13,943 nucleotides of DNA from JAAUTS01 sp038250235 (GTDB taxonomy: Bacteria; Verrucomicrobiota; Verrucomicrobiia; Methylacidiphilales; JAAUTS01). Of the stretch, positions 6,189 through 13,928 are shown in pieces (the stretch's first letter is position 1; each line of letters starts with the position of its first letter). The notes below the pieces were generated by a model. It was not told the DNA's origin and searched no databases. It worked only from the letters and a program-made list of their open reading frames with translations. Position numbers and translations under genes: made by a program. The stretch spans positions 1-13,943 of the forward strand of contig JBBSCO010000067.1 in NCBI GenBank assembly GCA_038250235.1, given 5' to 3'.

Positions 6189-7376
6189 TTAACTTTTACC
6201 TTGGATACGCCCGACAAAAGCAGCGATCCGCTCTGCGGCTATTTGGATCTGATCCATGGCTGTGGCATAACTGCAACGCACAAAACCCTCACCGCTCGGA
6301 CCGAACGCATCACCCGGAACCACAGCGACTTTTTCTTCTTCCAATAGTTTTAAAGCAAATTCACGACTGCTCAGGCCTGTGCTGCGGATATCAACAAAGA
6401 GATAAAACGCGCCCTGGGGCAACTGGCATTTTAAACCCATTTCATTGAAGTGGTGCGTCAGGAAATTCCGGCGCTGCTCATACTGCTCCCGCATGGCGGA
6501 AACAGCCACTTCCCCGTTACGCAAAGCCTCCAACGCGGCCTCCTGGCTGATGATGGAGGCGCAAAGCATGGAATACTGGTGGATACGCATCATGGCTTCG
6601 GTCAATGCGGCAGGAGCGCAGGCATAACCGATGCGGAAACCCGTCATGGCGTAGGCCTTGCTGAAACCATGCAGGAAAATCGTGCGCTCCTTCATACCCG
6701 GCAGGGAGGCAATGCTCTGATGATCCCTAGCATAGGTCAGGTCGGAATAAATTTCATCCGTCAACACCACGATGTCGTGTTCGCAACACAGTCTGGCAAT
6801 TTTTTCCTGCTCGGACCTGGAGAGCACCGCTCCGGTCGGATTGGTGGGAAAATTCAACATCAAAGCCTTGGTTCGCGGGGTGATGACTTTCTCCAAAGCT
6901 TCGGCTTTGAGGCTGAACCCATCCTCCGCTTTTGTGGCAACAGCCACGGCCTTGCCATAGGCCAGTGCGATGCTGGGACTATAAGACACATAACAAGGTT
7001 CGTGAAAAATCACTTCATCACCGGGATTCAGGATCGCACGCAGGGCGATGTCAATGGCTTCGGACACCCCGACCGTCACGATCACTTCACTCAAGGCCTC
7101 GTATTTGACGCCAAAGTGCTCATGCACGTGCCGGGAGATTTCTTTCCTCAGGGCAGGCGAACCAAGATTCGAAGTGTAGCCCGTTTTACCCCTCTCCAAG
7201 GCATAGATGGCTGCTTCACGGATGTGCCAGGGTGTGACGAAGTCCGGTTCCCCGATGCCAAGGGAAATGACATCGGACATGGATTGGACGATTTCGAAAA
7301 AATCCCGGATTCCGGAGCGGGGGATCTTGGCCACATGCTCCGCAATGTACTCCCGTTTACGGGTTTGAACTTTCAT
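6189..7376 (-). CDS. PLP-dependent class I aminotransferase, AlaT-like
   Basis: A 395-residue fold-type I aminotransferase that should move amino groups between an amino acid (alanine, aspartate or aromatic) and 2-oxoglutarate or pyruvate. Visible family residues are 'SLGIGEPDF' at 38-46, N179 in 'FPTNPTG', D207 in 'TDEIY', the PLP lysine K240 in 'GFSKAYAMTG', R248, and the carboxylate-binding R367 in 'FVRCSYA'. The string 'GFSKAYAMTGFRIG' and the 'MRIHQYSM' segment closely resemble Bacillus AlaT. An Lrp-type regulator lies immediately upstream, as AlaR does for AlaT in Bacillus, which supports alanine transaminase, but substrate cannot be read from sequence. The start follows an AT-rich leader with no strong ribosome-binding site. 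It is followed within two bases by the TerC remnant, so it heads a tight transcript. Confidence 0.9.
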   Translation of the reverse strand: MKVQTRKREYIAEHVAKIPRSGIRDFFEIVQSMSDVISLGIGEPDFVTPWHIREAAIYALERGKTGYTSNLGSPALRKEISRHVHEHFGVKYEALSEVIVTVGVSEAIDIALRAILNPGDEVIFHEPCYVSYSPSIALAYGKAVAVATKAEDGFSLKAEALEKVITPRTKALMLNFPTNPTGAVLSRSEQEKIARLCCEHDIVVLTDEIYSDLTYARDHQSIASLPGMKERTIFLHGFSKAYAMTGFRIGYACAPAALTEAMMRIHQYSMLCASIISQEAALEALRNGEVAVSAMREQYEQRRNFLTHHFNEMGLKCQLPQGAFYLFVDIRSTGLSSREFALKLLEEEKVAVVPGDAFGPSGEGFVRCSYATAMDQIQIAAERIAAFVGRIQGKS

Positions 7377-7464
7377 GTTTATCTGGTTCTCAAATTAAAT
7401 CCGAATCCTAAAAGTCGACATCGGAAAATATCCCACGAAATTTAAAAGTCTGATTTTTTATTGG

Positions 7465-7494
7465 TTTCGAAAGTTGTCATTCGAATTCCGAATG
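7465..7494. promoter_or_regulatory. Candidate Lrp-type operator dyads upstream of the aminotransferase
   Basis: Two dyads lie in the 128-nt gap between regulator and aminotransferase: TTTCGAAA (7465-7472) and CATTCGAATTCCGAATG (7478-7494), the latter a perfect 6-bp dyad around AATTC. Their centres are about 17 bp apart, less than two helical turns. Lrp/AsnC proteins bind as multimers to short AT-centred dyads, often repeated, so these are reasonable binding sites for the regulator encoded just upstream. Inference from position and symmetry only. Confidence 0.4.
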
Positions 7495-7504
7495 TTGAAC
7501 CCCA

Positions 7505-7984
7505 TCAGGGGCTGACTTTCAGCCTCTCCTCGAACGATTCCTGGGCGTAAAGCGTTCCCTGTTCCTTGTAGGGCTTGAGCATGAAATGGGTGGCGGTGGA
7601 AAGCACCCCCTGGATGGTGGAAAGTTTCTGTGAGACAAACGCGGCCGCGTGCTTGAGATCGGGGCCTTCGACTTCGACCAGCAGGTCATAGGCTCCGCTC
7701 ATAAGGTAACAGGATTTGACCTCATCAAATTTGGCGATACGTTCCGCCACACGATTGAAGCCTCCCTCGCGTTCTGGAGTGATTTTGACTTCGATGACGG
7801 CACGGACGAGGCTCCGGTTGGCTTTTTCATCATCCACGATGGCCTTGTAAGCCAGGATGATTTTGTCTTCTTCCATCTGTTTGATGCTGCGGCGGACTTC
7901 GTCGGCGGAGCGCCCGAGGCGCTGGGCAATCAATTCCGGAGAGGCCAGGGCGTTTTCTTCCAAAATTTTTAAAATATCATCCAT
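7505..7984 (-). CDS. Lrp/AsnC-family transcriptional regulator
   Basis: A 159-residue two-domain regulator, the usual size for Lrp/AsnC. Residues about 3-45 form the winged helix-turn-helix ('ASPELIAQRLGRSADEVRRSIKQMEEDKII'-type, shown here as helix pair 15-38). Residues about 60-137 form the RAM effector domain, with 'VKSCYLMSGAYDLLVEVEG' at about 89-107 being the ligand-pocket and dimer signature. Such proteins form octamers or dimers and respond to amino acids. The gene is directly upstream of, and on the same strand as, the AlaT-like aminotransferase, so control of that gene by alanine or another amino acid is a fair guess. The aminotransferase has its own 128-nt leader with dyads, so it may be transcribed separately. 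Confidence 0.9.
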   Translation of the reverse strand: MDDILKILEENALASPELIAQRLGRSADEVRRSIKQMEEDKIILAYKAIVDDEKANRSLVRAVIEVKITPEREGGFNRVAERIAKFDEVKSCYLMSGAYDLLVEVEGPDLKHAAAFVSQKLSTIQGVLSTATHFMLKPYKEQGTLYAQESFEERLKVSP

Positions 7985-8025
7985 ACAATCAAAGGGTGGA
8001 AAGCCGGAAAACGAAGCGGGGAAGA

Positions 8026-8055
8026 AAACCCAGGGGATTCACCCGGCTTGGGTTT
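8026..8055 (-). terminator. Likely terminator after the lipoprotein gene
   Basis: On the minus strand AAACCCA pairs with TGGGTTT (8049-8055 with 8026-8032). A GGG/CCC pair can extend it inside the loop. TCTT follows the right arm, so the transcript ends in UUUUCUU-like sequence. It lies about 30 nt past the lipoprotein stop and separates the glucan cluster from the regulator gene. A smaller CTGTT/AACAG hairpin (8067-8082) directly follows the stop codon. Confidence 0.45.
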
Positions 8056-8083
8056 ATTCTCTTTATCTGTTCAAGGAAACAGT

Positions 8084-8512
8084 TCAGGGAACGATGAAGA
8101 TTTTGCCGGTGTAAGGGCATTTGACTTGGGTTCCAGGAGCAATGCCTTCCACACTGACCGGGCCGGCGTATTGGGCATAAGGACTTGTTACTTGTCCTTT
8201 TTTACCCTTGATCGGGGTTGCAACCGGGTACTTGGCCGTTGTTGTGGTGTTGGCTGGCTTGGTCGCGGCATCCCAAGGACGGGGTTCATTTCCTGCCGGG
8301 CGCTGGGTATAAGCCGCATTGTTGGTGGAACTTTGAACCGGAACCACATTCGGGCTGGGCTGTTGGGCATTGGGATCAACGGGAGGTAGAACCTGGCCAT
8401 CCGGAGTGGTGTAAGGGGGAATCGACTGATCCGTCGCGTAATAGGAGTCGTTTTTGGATGCACAGCCAACAACAAAAAGAGAGGCGGTTAAGAGGCAAAG
8501 AAAAGCTTTCAT
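8084..8512 (-). CDS. Small lipoprotein with C-terminal CPYTGK motif
   Basis: A 142-residue protein with a lipoprotein signal: a short basic start (MK), hydrophobic core and lipobox 'VVGC' with C17 as the lipidation site. The mature part is low in complexity (Pro, Thr, Gln, Asn-rich, about 20-100), probably an extended, disordered arm. It ends in a compact conserved-looking piece, 'APGTQVKCPYTGKIFIVP' (residues 125-142), with a single cysteine C132 in CPYTGK. I recall this ending in other Verrucomicrobiota lipoproteins but know of no function. The gene starts 24 nt after the stop of the GH57 gene and is probably on the same transcript; nothing links it to glucan metabolism except position. Confidence 0.75.
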   Translation of the reverse strand: MKAFLCLLTASLFVVGCASKNDSYYATDQSIPPYTTPDGQVLPPVDPNAQQPSPNVVPVQSSTNNAAYTQRPAGNEPRPWDAATKPANTTTTAKYPVATPIKGKKGQVTSPYAQYAGPVSVEGIAPGTQVKCPYTGKIFIVP

Positions 8513-8536
8513 GAGTTGTAGTAAGCTAGTCCTCTT

Positions 8537-10615
8537 TTAAGGACATTCAATTCTTTTCTCCTGCATATTAAGCACCTGGATTTCCAGCTCATACGCCTGT
8601 TCGACCCCCACCCCGAGGTCAAACGACCATCCCGCCAACAGGCAACTTCCCTGCCGGATCATGCCGGAGTTCGATCCCACCGTCTGGCTGGCATAGACCG
8701 GATAAGACCAAAACGAAGCCATGGTAGGGCTGCCTAGCTTGAAGGTGAAACCTCCCGATTCGGATTCCAGCTGGAACTCCCCTGATTTGCCCTCATACCA
8801 GACCTCGTCAAACCCGTGCCTCCGACCCTCGAAAACATAGGCATTCCCCTTCAAATCGCCTGAAGGCAGCGCCAGATTCAGTTCAGTGGCCAAAACAGCG
8901 GAATAGGGTATTTGGGATATGTTTTTTACAGATAATCTGAGCTGAAGACGGCGTAAATCCGTGGACCAACGATAGCTCTTGGTCAAAAGGAGGGGCTGGG
9001 CCGTTCCGCCGACCAGAATAGAGCCTTTACGCTCCAGGGTGACTTCCAAAGAGTCCTCCCGGTTAACAGTCTGCACCAGGCGATAGGTGTTCCCTGCGAA
9101 GTCCCCCAACTCACGGTAACGGTTGTCCGACAACTCTTCGGAAGTGACATGTCGTTCCAGGATACGTTCCATGAACAGATGTCGATCCTGGGCATCAAGC
9201 AAAGGCGCCATGGGCGCAGAAATCACGGGGGTTTTCTCTTCCACGGGATCAAGCGTTGATTCAAGGCGCCGGGTCAGAGTGTTGCCTAGATTGAGTTTGG
9301 CCGGCAGTAGACTCCACTCAAAACAAGAACCTCCCTTGGCCGGGGCAATGGCATAACTCAGTTCGCGGTTGTAGACAACCACTTCATTGCGTCCGTCTGC
9401 ATCGATATCAACCGTATCTTCTTTGTATCCATCCAAAGTGGCCGACAACTCCTCCTGGGCCTGAAGGAGCCTGGCCCAGATCGCTTCGCGCAGATGCGGA
9501 AGATAGATACCTCCGGAACTCCCATGCCAATAGGCGGTATTACACTGGGCCTGCCATAACAATTCCAAAACCTCCGAGTCTTCCCGCTTCTCCTCATGCA
9601 TCCAGCGTCTGAGCCAAAGACCTTTTTTTTCCATCAGATTGGATTCAGAGTAGCGCCTTCGGAATCCTCCCCAGCATCCTGCACGGAAAAAGGGTACAAA
9701 TCGTCCTGCGTCATGTCTCTGTTGAAGATTCTGCCTTCCGTTGATAAATTGGCGGCGACTCTCCTCAGGAAGTGACCAGGCTCCCATTTCCGTGCTCGGA
9801 CCAGGCGGGATGTAACAACGACCACGGGCACTTTCCCGGTTCAAGGTATTCGCAAACAGTGCTGTCTGAACCCACTCGCCGGCATCCGAGAGCTTTTGAA
9901 ACAATTCATCCAGATAACCAGCCTGCTGAACTTTCTCGAAAGCACCCGGCCAGACCCCCCAGCGTTCGGCGGAATCGGCAAAGGTCAGCGTGGGCTCCGC
10001 ACCGCGGTTGGAAACGCGACGGAGATACGCCATCACCTCATCCACAGGATGATAAGGCATCAGCCGGTAAAGATTGATGTCTGTCGGAAAAAGATTCAGA
10101 ACGTTTCCCAGATGTTCTGTAACCTGATAGCCCTGCAACTGATTCTCCGGCACTCCAGCCTGTAAAAAGCGCTCCCCTTCCATCAGGCTGTACTCCAACC
10201 CGGCCGAGTGGAAGCTGGAAGCCAGGGACTGATCCCAGACCGATTCCGCCAGCCAGGCCCCGGTCGGGCGGACATCCAGTTCATCCCTCAACCACTGATT
10301 CATGGTATCCATCTGCCCCAGCCGATCCTCCTCGGAAAGTTCCGCCAGAATCGGTTCATAGAATCCTCCGGACAACAACTCAACCTGATTCTCCTTCACC
10401 AGCCTGCCCAACAAATCCAAAAATTCCGGATGTTTCTCTTTGAAAAACATCAGCAAAGGGCCGGAGTAGGAAAGATTGAACCGCAGACGGGGATAACGGG
10501 ACATGGCCTGCAACATCGGCCAGTAACAACGAGTGTAGCATTCCTCAAGCACATAGGGCAGGTTCCCCACGGGCTGATGATGGTGCCAGGCAATCTGCAA
10601 ATAGACTTTTTTCAT
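8537..10615 (-). CDS. GH57 4-alpha-glucanotransferase-type protein lacking the catalytic Asp
   Basis: A 692-residue protein that aligns end to end with Thermococcus litoralis 4-alpha-glucanotransferase (659 aa, recalled). The GH57 regions are visible: HHHQP (11-15), GGFYEP (83-88), 'WLAESVW' with E124 at the nucleophile position, 'FADSAERWGVWPG', and 'AQCNTAYWHG...GGIYLPHLR' (356-376), followed by the DUF1926-type beta-sandwich ('VDIDADGRNEV', 'GDFAGNTY'). Where the Thermococcus enzyme has HDDGEKFG with D214 as acid/base, this protein has ADSAERWG, so Ser215 occupies that place; the Asp in 'CNDAYWHG' is Thr360. It may be inactive, altered or a glucan-binding paralogue. The ATG at 10615 is preferred over an in-frame TTG at 10627 because it gives the family N-terminus. 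It lies downstream of a second, complete GH57 gene. Confidence 0.88.
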   Translation of the reverse strand: MKKVYLQIAWHHHQPVGNLPYVLEECYTRCYWPMLQAMSRYPRLRFNLSYSGPLLMFFKEKHPEFLDLLGRLVKENQVELLSGGFYEPILAELSEEDRLGQMDTMNQWLRDELDVRPTGAWLAESVWDQSLASSFHSAGLEYSLMEGERFLQAGVPENQLQGYQVTEHLGNVLNLFPTDINLYRLMPYHPVDEVMAYLRRVSNRGAEPTLTFADSAERWGVWPGAFEKVQQAGYLDELFQKLSDAGEWVQTALFANTLNRESARGRCYIPPGPSTEMGAWSLPEESRRQFINGRQNLQQRHDAGRFVPFFRAGCWGGFRRRYSESNLMEKKGLWLRRWMHEEKREDSEVLELLWQAQCNTAYWHGSSGGIYLPHLREAIWARLLQAQEELSATLDGYKEDTVDIDADGRNEVVVYNRELSYAIAPAKGGSCFEWSLLPAKLNLGNTLTRRLESTLDPVEEKTPVISAPMAPLLDAQDRHLFMERILERHVTSEELSDNRYRELGDFAGNTYRLVQTVNREDSLEVTLERKGSILVGGTAQPLLLTKSYRWSTDLRRLQLRLSVKNISQIPYSAVLATELNLALPSGDLKGNAYVFEGRRHGFDEVWYEGKSGEFQLESESGGFTFKLGSPTMASFWSYPVYASQTVGSNSGMIRQGSCLLAGWSFDLGVGVEQAYELEIQVLNMQEKRIECP

Positions 10616-10723
10616 AATTCCAACCAATAAAGTTCAGTGCATTTTTGTGACACGGTGGTCCCCAATCGGAGCTTCACCCCGACATGAGCCGGGGCTGGAC
10701 GAAACGTCCTCCAAGAGAAGAAA
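10616..10723 (-). other. Structured spacer between the two GH57 genes
   Basis: Two short hairpins stand out: CCCCG/CGGGG (10677-10681 with 10690-10694) and a perfect GGACG-AAA-CGTCC (10697-10701 with 10705-10709). GGTG (10654-10657) can also pair with CACC (10675-10678). None is followed by a T run in the direction of transcription, so this is not a simple terminator; it may be an mRNA structure or another dispersed repeat. No gene fits here. Confidence 0.4.
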
Positions 10724-12889
10724 TCAGACAAACCAATTCGCCAGTTGGAATTGGGAGGAAGGTCCGTCAAATTCGATCAATCCCCGCTCCGGGTAACGCT
10801 CTGTTTCAACACCCTCCTGATAAATCTGCACCATGAACGCTATCGGGGAGCCCTCTACCTCGTAGCCAAGCGAGGCCAGAGGCACACCGATTTCTATCTG
10901 CGTTCCTTCAGCCACCTTCAAAACACCATCCACCGTTTTGTAATTCAGTGCATCCTGGCTTGTCTCGAGCAAGGCTTCATACCCTTTATTCGTTTTGGTC
11001 AGGACAACACGGCAATCCGTCGGACGACAAAATGCGATATGTATTTTCCCAGGCGCCTGCTTCTCGTAATCCAGGCGCAGAACAAATTGTTTTTCGTTGA
11101 TCCCGAACGCTATTTCACGGCAGACACGGTTGGACTGGAACATGGCCGTCTGTTGCCTTTTGACATCAAAAACACCTGCCCCTAACCAGTCGTAATATCC
11201 CCCCTCCGAACCATCAATTTGCGGGTAGATGTAGGCCGAGGGATTTGTGAAGGGAATGACCTGGCCCCTCGTCCGGATGGGAACGCCCAGATACTGGGGA
11301 GGCACAACTTTCAGGATGTGATAGACATTCTGCAAATGTTGACGGAACAACGCATCGAACAAAAGATCACAATCCGTCTGGAAATCGGGGCCATACCACC
11401 AGAACCAGTCACTCCCCTCCGCGGCATAAATTTCTTTCCATGCCTGGTTGAGCACTTCCTCCGGGTGTCCGCCGCCCTGCGATTGCTCCACCAAAAAGGC
11501 CCGCGTTTTACCCAGCCACTCCCAAGCCCGGTTTTCTTCAGGGTCGCCGATCCAGATGTCAAAATCCCCCCGGATCCACGAGCCTGTGTGCAGGCGGTAA
11601 ATCACCGGGGGCTCCTTGACTTCATCAAAAAGATCGCCCAGGCGCCGCGTCACCAAACGGGAACTTTCCAGGATTCTCCGATACATCAGATGCAGAAAGT
11701 CCTCGCCCCCGTCATGGAAGGCTTCCCAGGCATTTTCCCCGTCCAAAGCCAGACAGACCGTGGGATGCGGGTGCTTCACGATCTCGGCAATATGCTCCAG
11801 ATGATAGACAATGTATTCAGCCGCATCTTTGGCCGTGTTACGCGCGGCATTGAACCCGATGAAGTCCGACAAGGGCCTCTCACGGAACATCGCACCGATT
11901 CTGGCTCCGTCATATTCCGAGGCCCAGGGCTGGAACAGCTCAAGATGATCTGCCTTCCGGCTATTGTGTGCAGGGTCCTGGCTGAGGCTGCGGAAGAGAA
12001 TATCCTCATCCGTGCAGAAATACTCAATGCCGGCCTCTTTGAACAACGGCATCAACTCCGGGGCAACAGATCCCTCGGAGGGCCAAAGTCCACGGGCAGG
12101 ACGCCCAAAGATTTTTGTATGTAATTGCTGTGAAGCCCTTAGGTGGGCTCTGACATCCTCCTGTGCGGAAAACCGTGGCGGCAGTTCGCGGCCCGGCATG
12201 CAGCGCCCCGCAAAACTGGAATCGTAGACCAGAGGCATGATGGGATGAAAATACGGAGTAGTGGTGATCTCCACCCGGGTTTCTTCCTGTGCCTGACGAT
12301 AAAGTCCCAGCACCATTCGGATGATCTCCAGATGAATATCCATCAGCCGGTTCTTCTCTGCTTCCGTGAAATTGCGGCCTTTGTCCCTCAATTGTCCAAG
12401 TTCAGGATAACGTTTGAAAGCACTGAACCCGCACCAGGCCAGATTATACCAGACCTGGAGATCCAGAAAGTCCTGCGGAGTGAAGTGCCCCACACTTTCC
12501 TGGATCGTTTTAAGGTTCCATTCGCGGCCCCGCAATTCCAACAGTTCGCGGTAACGGGGAAACGGTTCGATCAGGGTGGACCAGTTGATCTTGAAAAAAT
12601 TTTCCAGGATTTCGCTCTTCTCCCAGGACTCAAGAAGTTCCGCCGGCCGCCGCGACAAGACGCCCCACTTGTCAATGATCTCTCCATGGCTGAACTCCTC
12701 CAACTGCTGGACCAACACAGGCGTGAAGTTGAAATTTACCCGCAGCTCCGGGTAGTGCGAAACCACATCGATCATGTCGAGATACCCTCTGACCGCATGC
12801 AGGCGCACCCATGGCATCATGGCCGTCTTGGTCAAAGGATCGACATAATACGGCTGGTGCATATGCCAGAGAAAAACAACATTCAGCAT
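10724..12889 (-). CDS. GH57 glycoside hydrolase, amylopullulanase/alpha-amylase type
   Basis: A 721-residue GH57 enzyme acting on alpha-glucans, with no signal peptide, so presumably cytoplasmic. The five conserved regions are visible: HMHQPYY (9-15), 'TTPYFHPIMPL' (210-220), 'GLWPSEGSVAPE' with nucleophile E272, 'LALDGENAWE' with acid/base D383, and aromatic 'GSDWFWWYGPDF' (492-503). This pattern is that of the amylopullulanase/COG1449 branch, which cuts alpha-1,4 and sometimes alpha-1,6 links. A C-terminal beta-rich region (about 555-721, starting 'IDGSEGGYYDWLGAG') resembles the domain found after the catalytic part in this branch. The ATG lies one base after the galT stop (TGA-T-ATG), so translation is probably coupled. 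Both catalytic residues are present, unlike in the neighbouring GH57 protein. Family sure; alpha-1,6 activity uncertain. Confidence 0.9.
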   Translation of the reverse strand: MLNVVFLWHMHQPYYVDPLTKTAMMPWVRLHAVRGYLDMIDVVSHYPELRVNFNFTPVLVQQLEEFSHGEIIDKWGVLSRRPAELLESWEKSEILENFFKINWSTLIEPFPRYRELLELRGREWNLKTIQESVGHFTPQDFLDLQVWYNLAWCGFSAFKRYPELGQLRDKGRNFTEAEKNRLMDIHLEIIRMVLGLYRQAQEETRVEITTTPYFHPIMPLVYDSSFAGRCMPGRELPPRFSAQEDVRAHLRASQQLHTKIFGRPARGLWPSEGSVAPELMPLFKEAGIEYFCTDEDILFRSLSQDPAHNSRKADHLELFQPWASEYDGARIGAMFRERPLSDFIGFNAARNTAKDAAEYIVYHLEHIAEIVKHPHPTVCLALDGENAWEAFHDGGEDFLHLMYRRILESSRLVTRRLGDLFDEVKEPPVIYRLHTGSWIRGDFDIWIGDPEENRAWEWLGKTRAFLVEQSQGGGHPEEVLNQAWKEIYAAEGSDWFWWYGPDFQTDCDLLFDALFRQHLQNVYHILKVVPPQYLGVPIRTRGQVIPFTNPSAYIYPQIDGSEGGYYDWLGAGVFDVKRQQTAMFQSNRVCREIAFGINEKQFVLRLDYEKQAPGKIHIAFCRPTDCRVVLTKTNKGYEALLETSQDALNYKTVDGVLKVAEGTQIEIGVPLASLGYEVEGSPIAFMVQIYQEGVETERYPERGLIEFDGPSSQFQLANWFV

Positions 12890-12890
12890 A

Positions 12891-13928
12891 TCAGGTTGCT
12901 CCTTCTTCCGGTTTCACTTCACGAAGAAAACGTGCCGCTTCCTCCGGCAGAACCGAGTTGATATGAAACCCGGTGCCAAATTCAAATCCGGCGATTCCGG
13001 ACATGCGGGGGAGGATTTCAATATGCCAACGGAAATCGAAATCCAGAGTGTGCCAACGGTTCTGTTTCCCATGACGGATCGGAGCTGTATGCAAAACCAG
13101 ATTGTAACTCGGCTCATTCAACCCAATGCGATAGGCCGTGAGCACTTTTTGCAATGCATCGGCCAGCAGTACAAGTTCATGATCCGTGCAGGCATGAAAA
13201 TCCGCACGTTGCTGCTTGGGCATCAGTACCACCTCGAACGGGAAACGGCTGGCGAAGGGACAATAAACACCGAAACCGGCGTTCTCGTAAACCATCCTTT
13301 CCTGCTCCTTGATTTCGTTCCTCAGGATATCCTCGTAGATATTGCGGTCTTTTTCCACAAAATACTCCCGGCATGGATTAAGTTTTTCCTTCAAAGCCAA
13401 AGGGAGCACCGGGAGAGCAATGATCTGGGAGTGGGCGTGGTGCTGGGAGGCCCCGGCCTGGGCTCCGACATTTTTAAAAACCATCAGGTATTTGAACCGT
13501 GAATCCCGCATCAAATCAACCATGCGGGCACGGTAGGCCTTCAACACGTCGACAATCCCGCTGAGCGGCTGTTTTTCCAGGGGCAGATTGGGCTCCGGCG
13601 TCTCCACCACCACTTCATGCGCTCCCACCCCGTTCATTTTGTCATAAAAACCCACCGCTTCCTTGCTCAGCTCTCCTTCAACTCTCAGGGCAGGAAAACG
13701 GTTGGGGACGACACGCACCTTCCAGCCCGGCTTGTTGGGTTCTGTTCCGGGTTCGCGCACAGCAAAAACCTCCGGAGGGGTGAAGGATTCATTTCCGGTC
13801 AAAAACGGATCGGAACCCGGCAGGTTCTCCTGAACAGTGTTATATTCAAATTGATTGGGACGTCTCAATCTTTCGGGACTGAAGACCACCCAGCGTCCTG
13901 TTACAGGATCTTTTCGTATTTCCGGCAC
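12891..13928 (-). CDS. galT: GalT-family hexose-1-phosphate nucleotidylyltransferase
   Basis: A 345-residue HIT-superfamily enzyme, normal length for GalT, which exchanges UMP between UDP-glucose and galactose 1-phosphate. The N-terminus 'IRKDPVTGRWVVFSPER' is typical, and the active-site motif is H164-A-H166-S-Q168, with H166 expected to carry the nucleotidyl group. A second HIT-like half ends in 'RWHIEILPR' (300-308). The usual zinc CPFC motif before 'GNE..TPPE' reads DPFL (40-43), so both cysteines are missing. GTG start at 13928 with AAAGGA about nine bases upstream. No galK or galE is visible and the next genes are alpha-glucan enzymes, so it may instead handle glucose 1-phosphate (UDP- or ADP-glucose pyrophosphorolysis or phosphorolysis), as in plant and archaeal relatives. 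Family firm, substrate open. Confidence 0.85.
   Translation of the reverse strand: MPEIRKDPVTGRWVVFSPERLRRPNQFEYNTVQENLPGSDPFLTGNESFTPPEVFAVREPGTEPNKPGWKVRVVPNRFPALRVEGELSKEAVGFYDKMNGVGAHEVVVETPEPNLPLEKQPLSGIVDVLKAYRARMVDLMRDSRFKYLMVFKNVGAQAGASQHHAHSQIIALPVLPLALKEKLNPCREYFVEKDRNIYEDILRNEIKEQERMVYENAGFGVYCPFASRFPFEVVLMPKQQRADFHACTDHELVLLADALQKVLTAYRIGLNEPSYNLVLHTAPIRHGKQNRWHTLDFDFRWHIEILPRMSGIAGFEFGTGFHINSVLPEEAARFLREVKPEEGAT

Noticed and set aside
6450..7445. Long plus-strand open frame (331 codons) opposite the aminotransferase
   Set aside because: It lies antisense to a gene with full PLP-enzyme motifs and encodes a His/Gly/Asp-rich string with no domain pattern, typical of the complementary strand of a coding region.
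10616..10627. TTG start at 10627 for the glucanotransferase-type gene
   Set aside because: The ATG at 10615 gives the usual family N-terminus, with the HQP motif at the expected distance, and is a stronger start codon.
11219..12961. Plus-strand open frames of 301 and 272 codons opposite the GH57 and galT genes
   Set aside because: Their translations show no motifs and they mirror well-supported catalytic domains on the minus strand.
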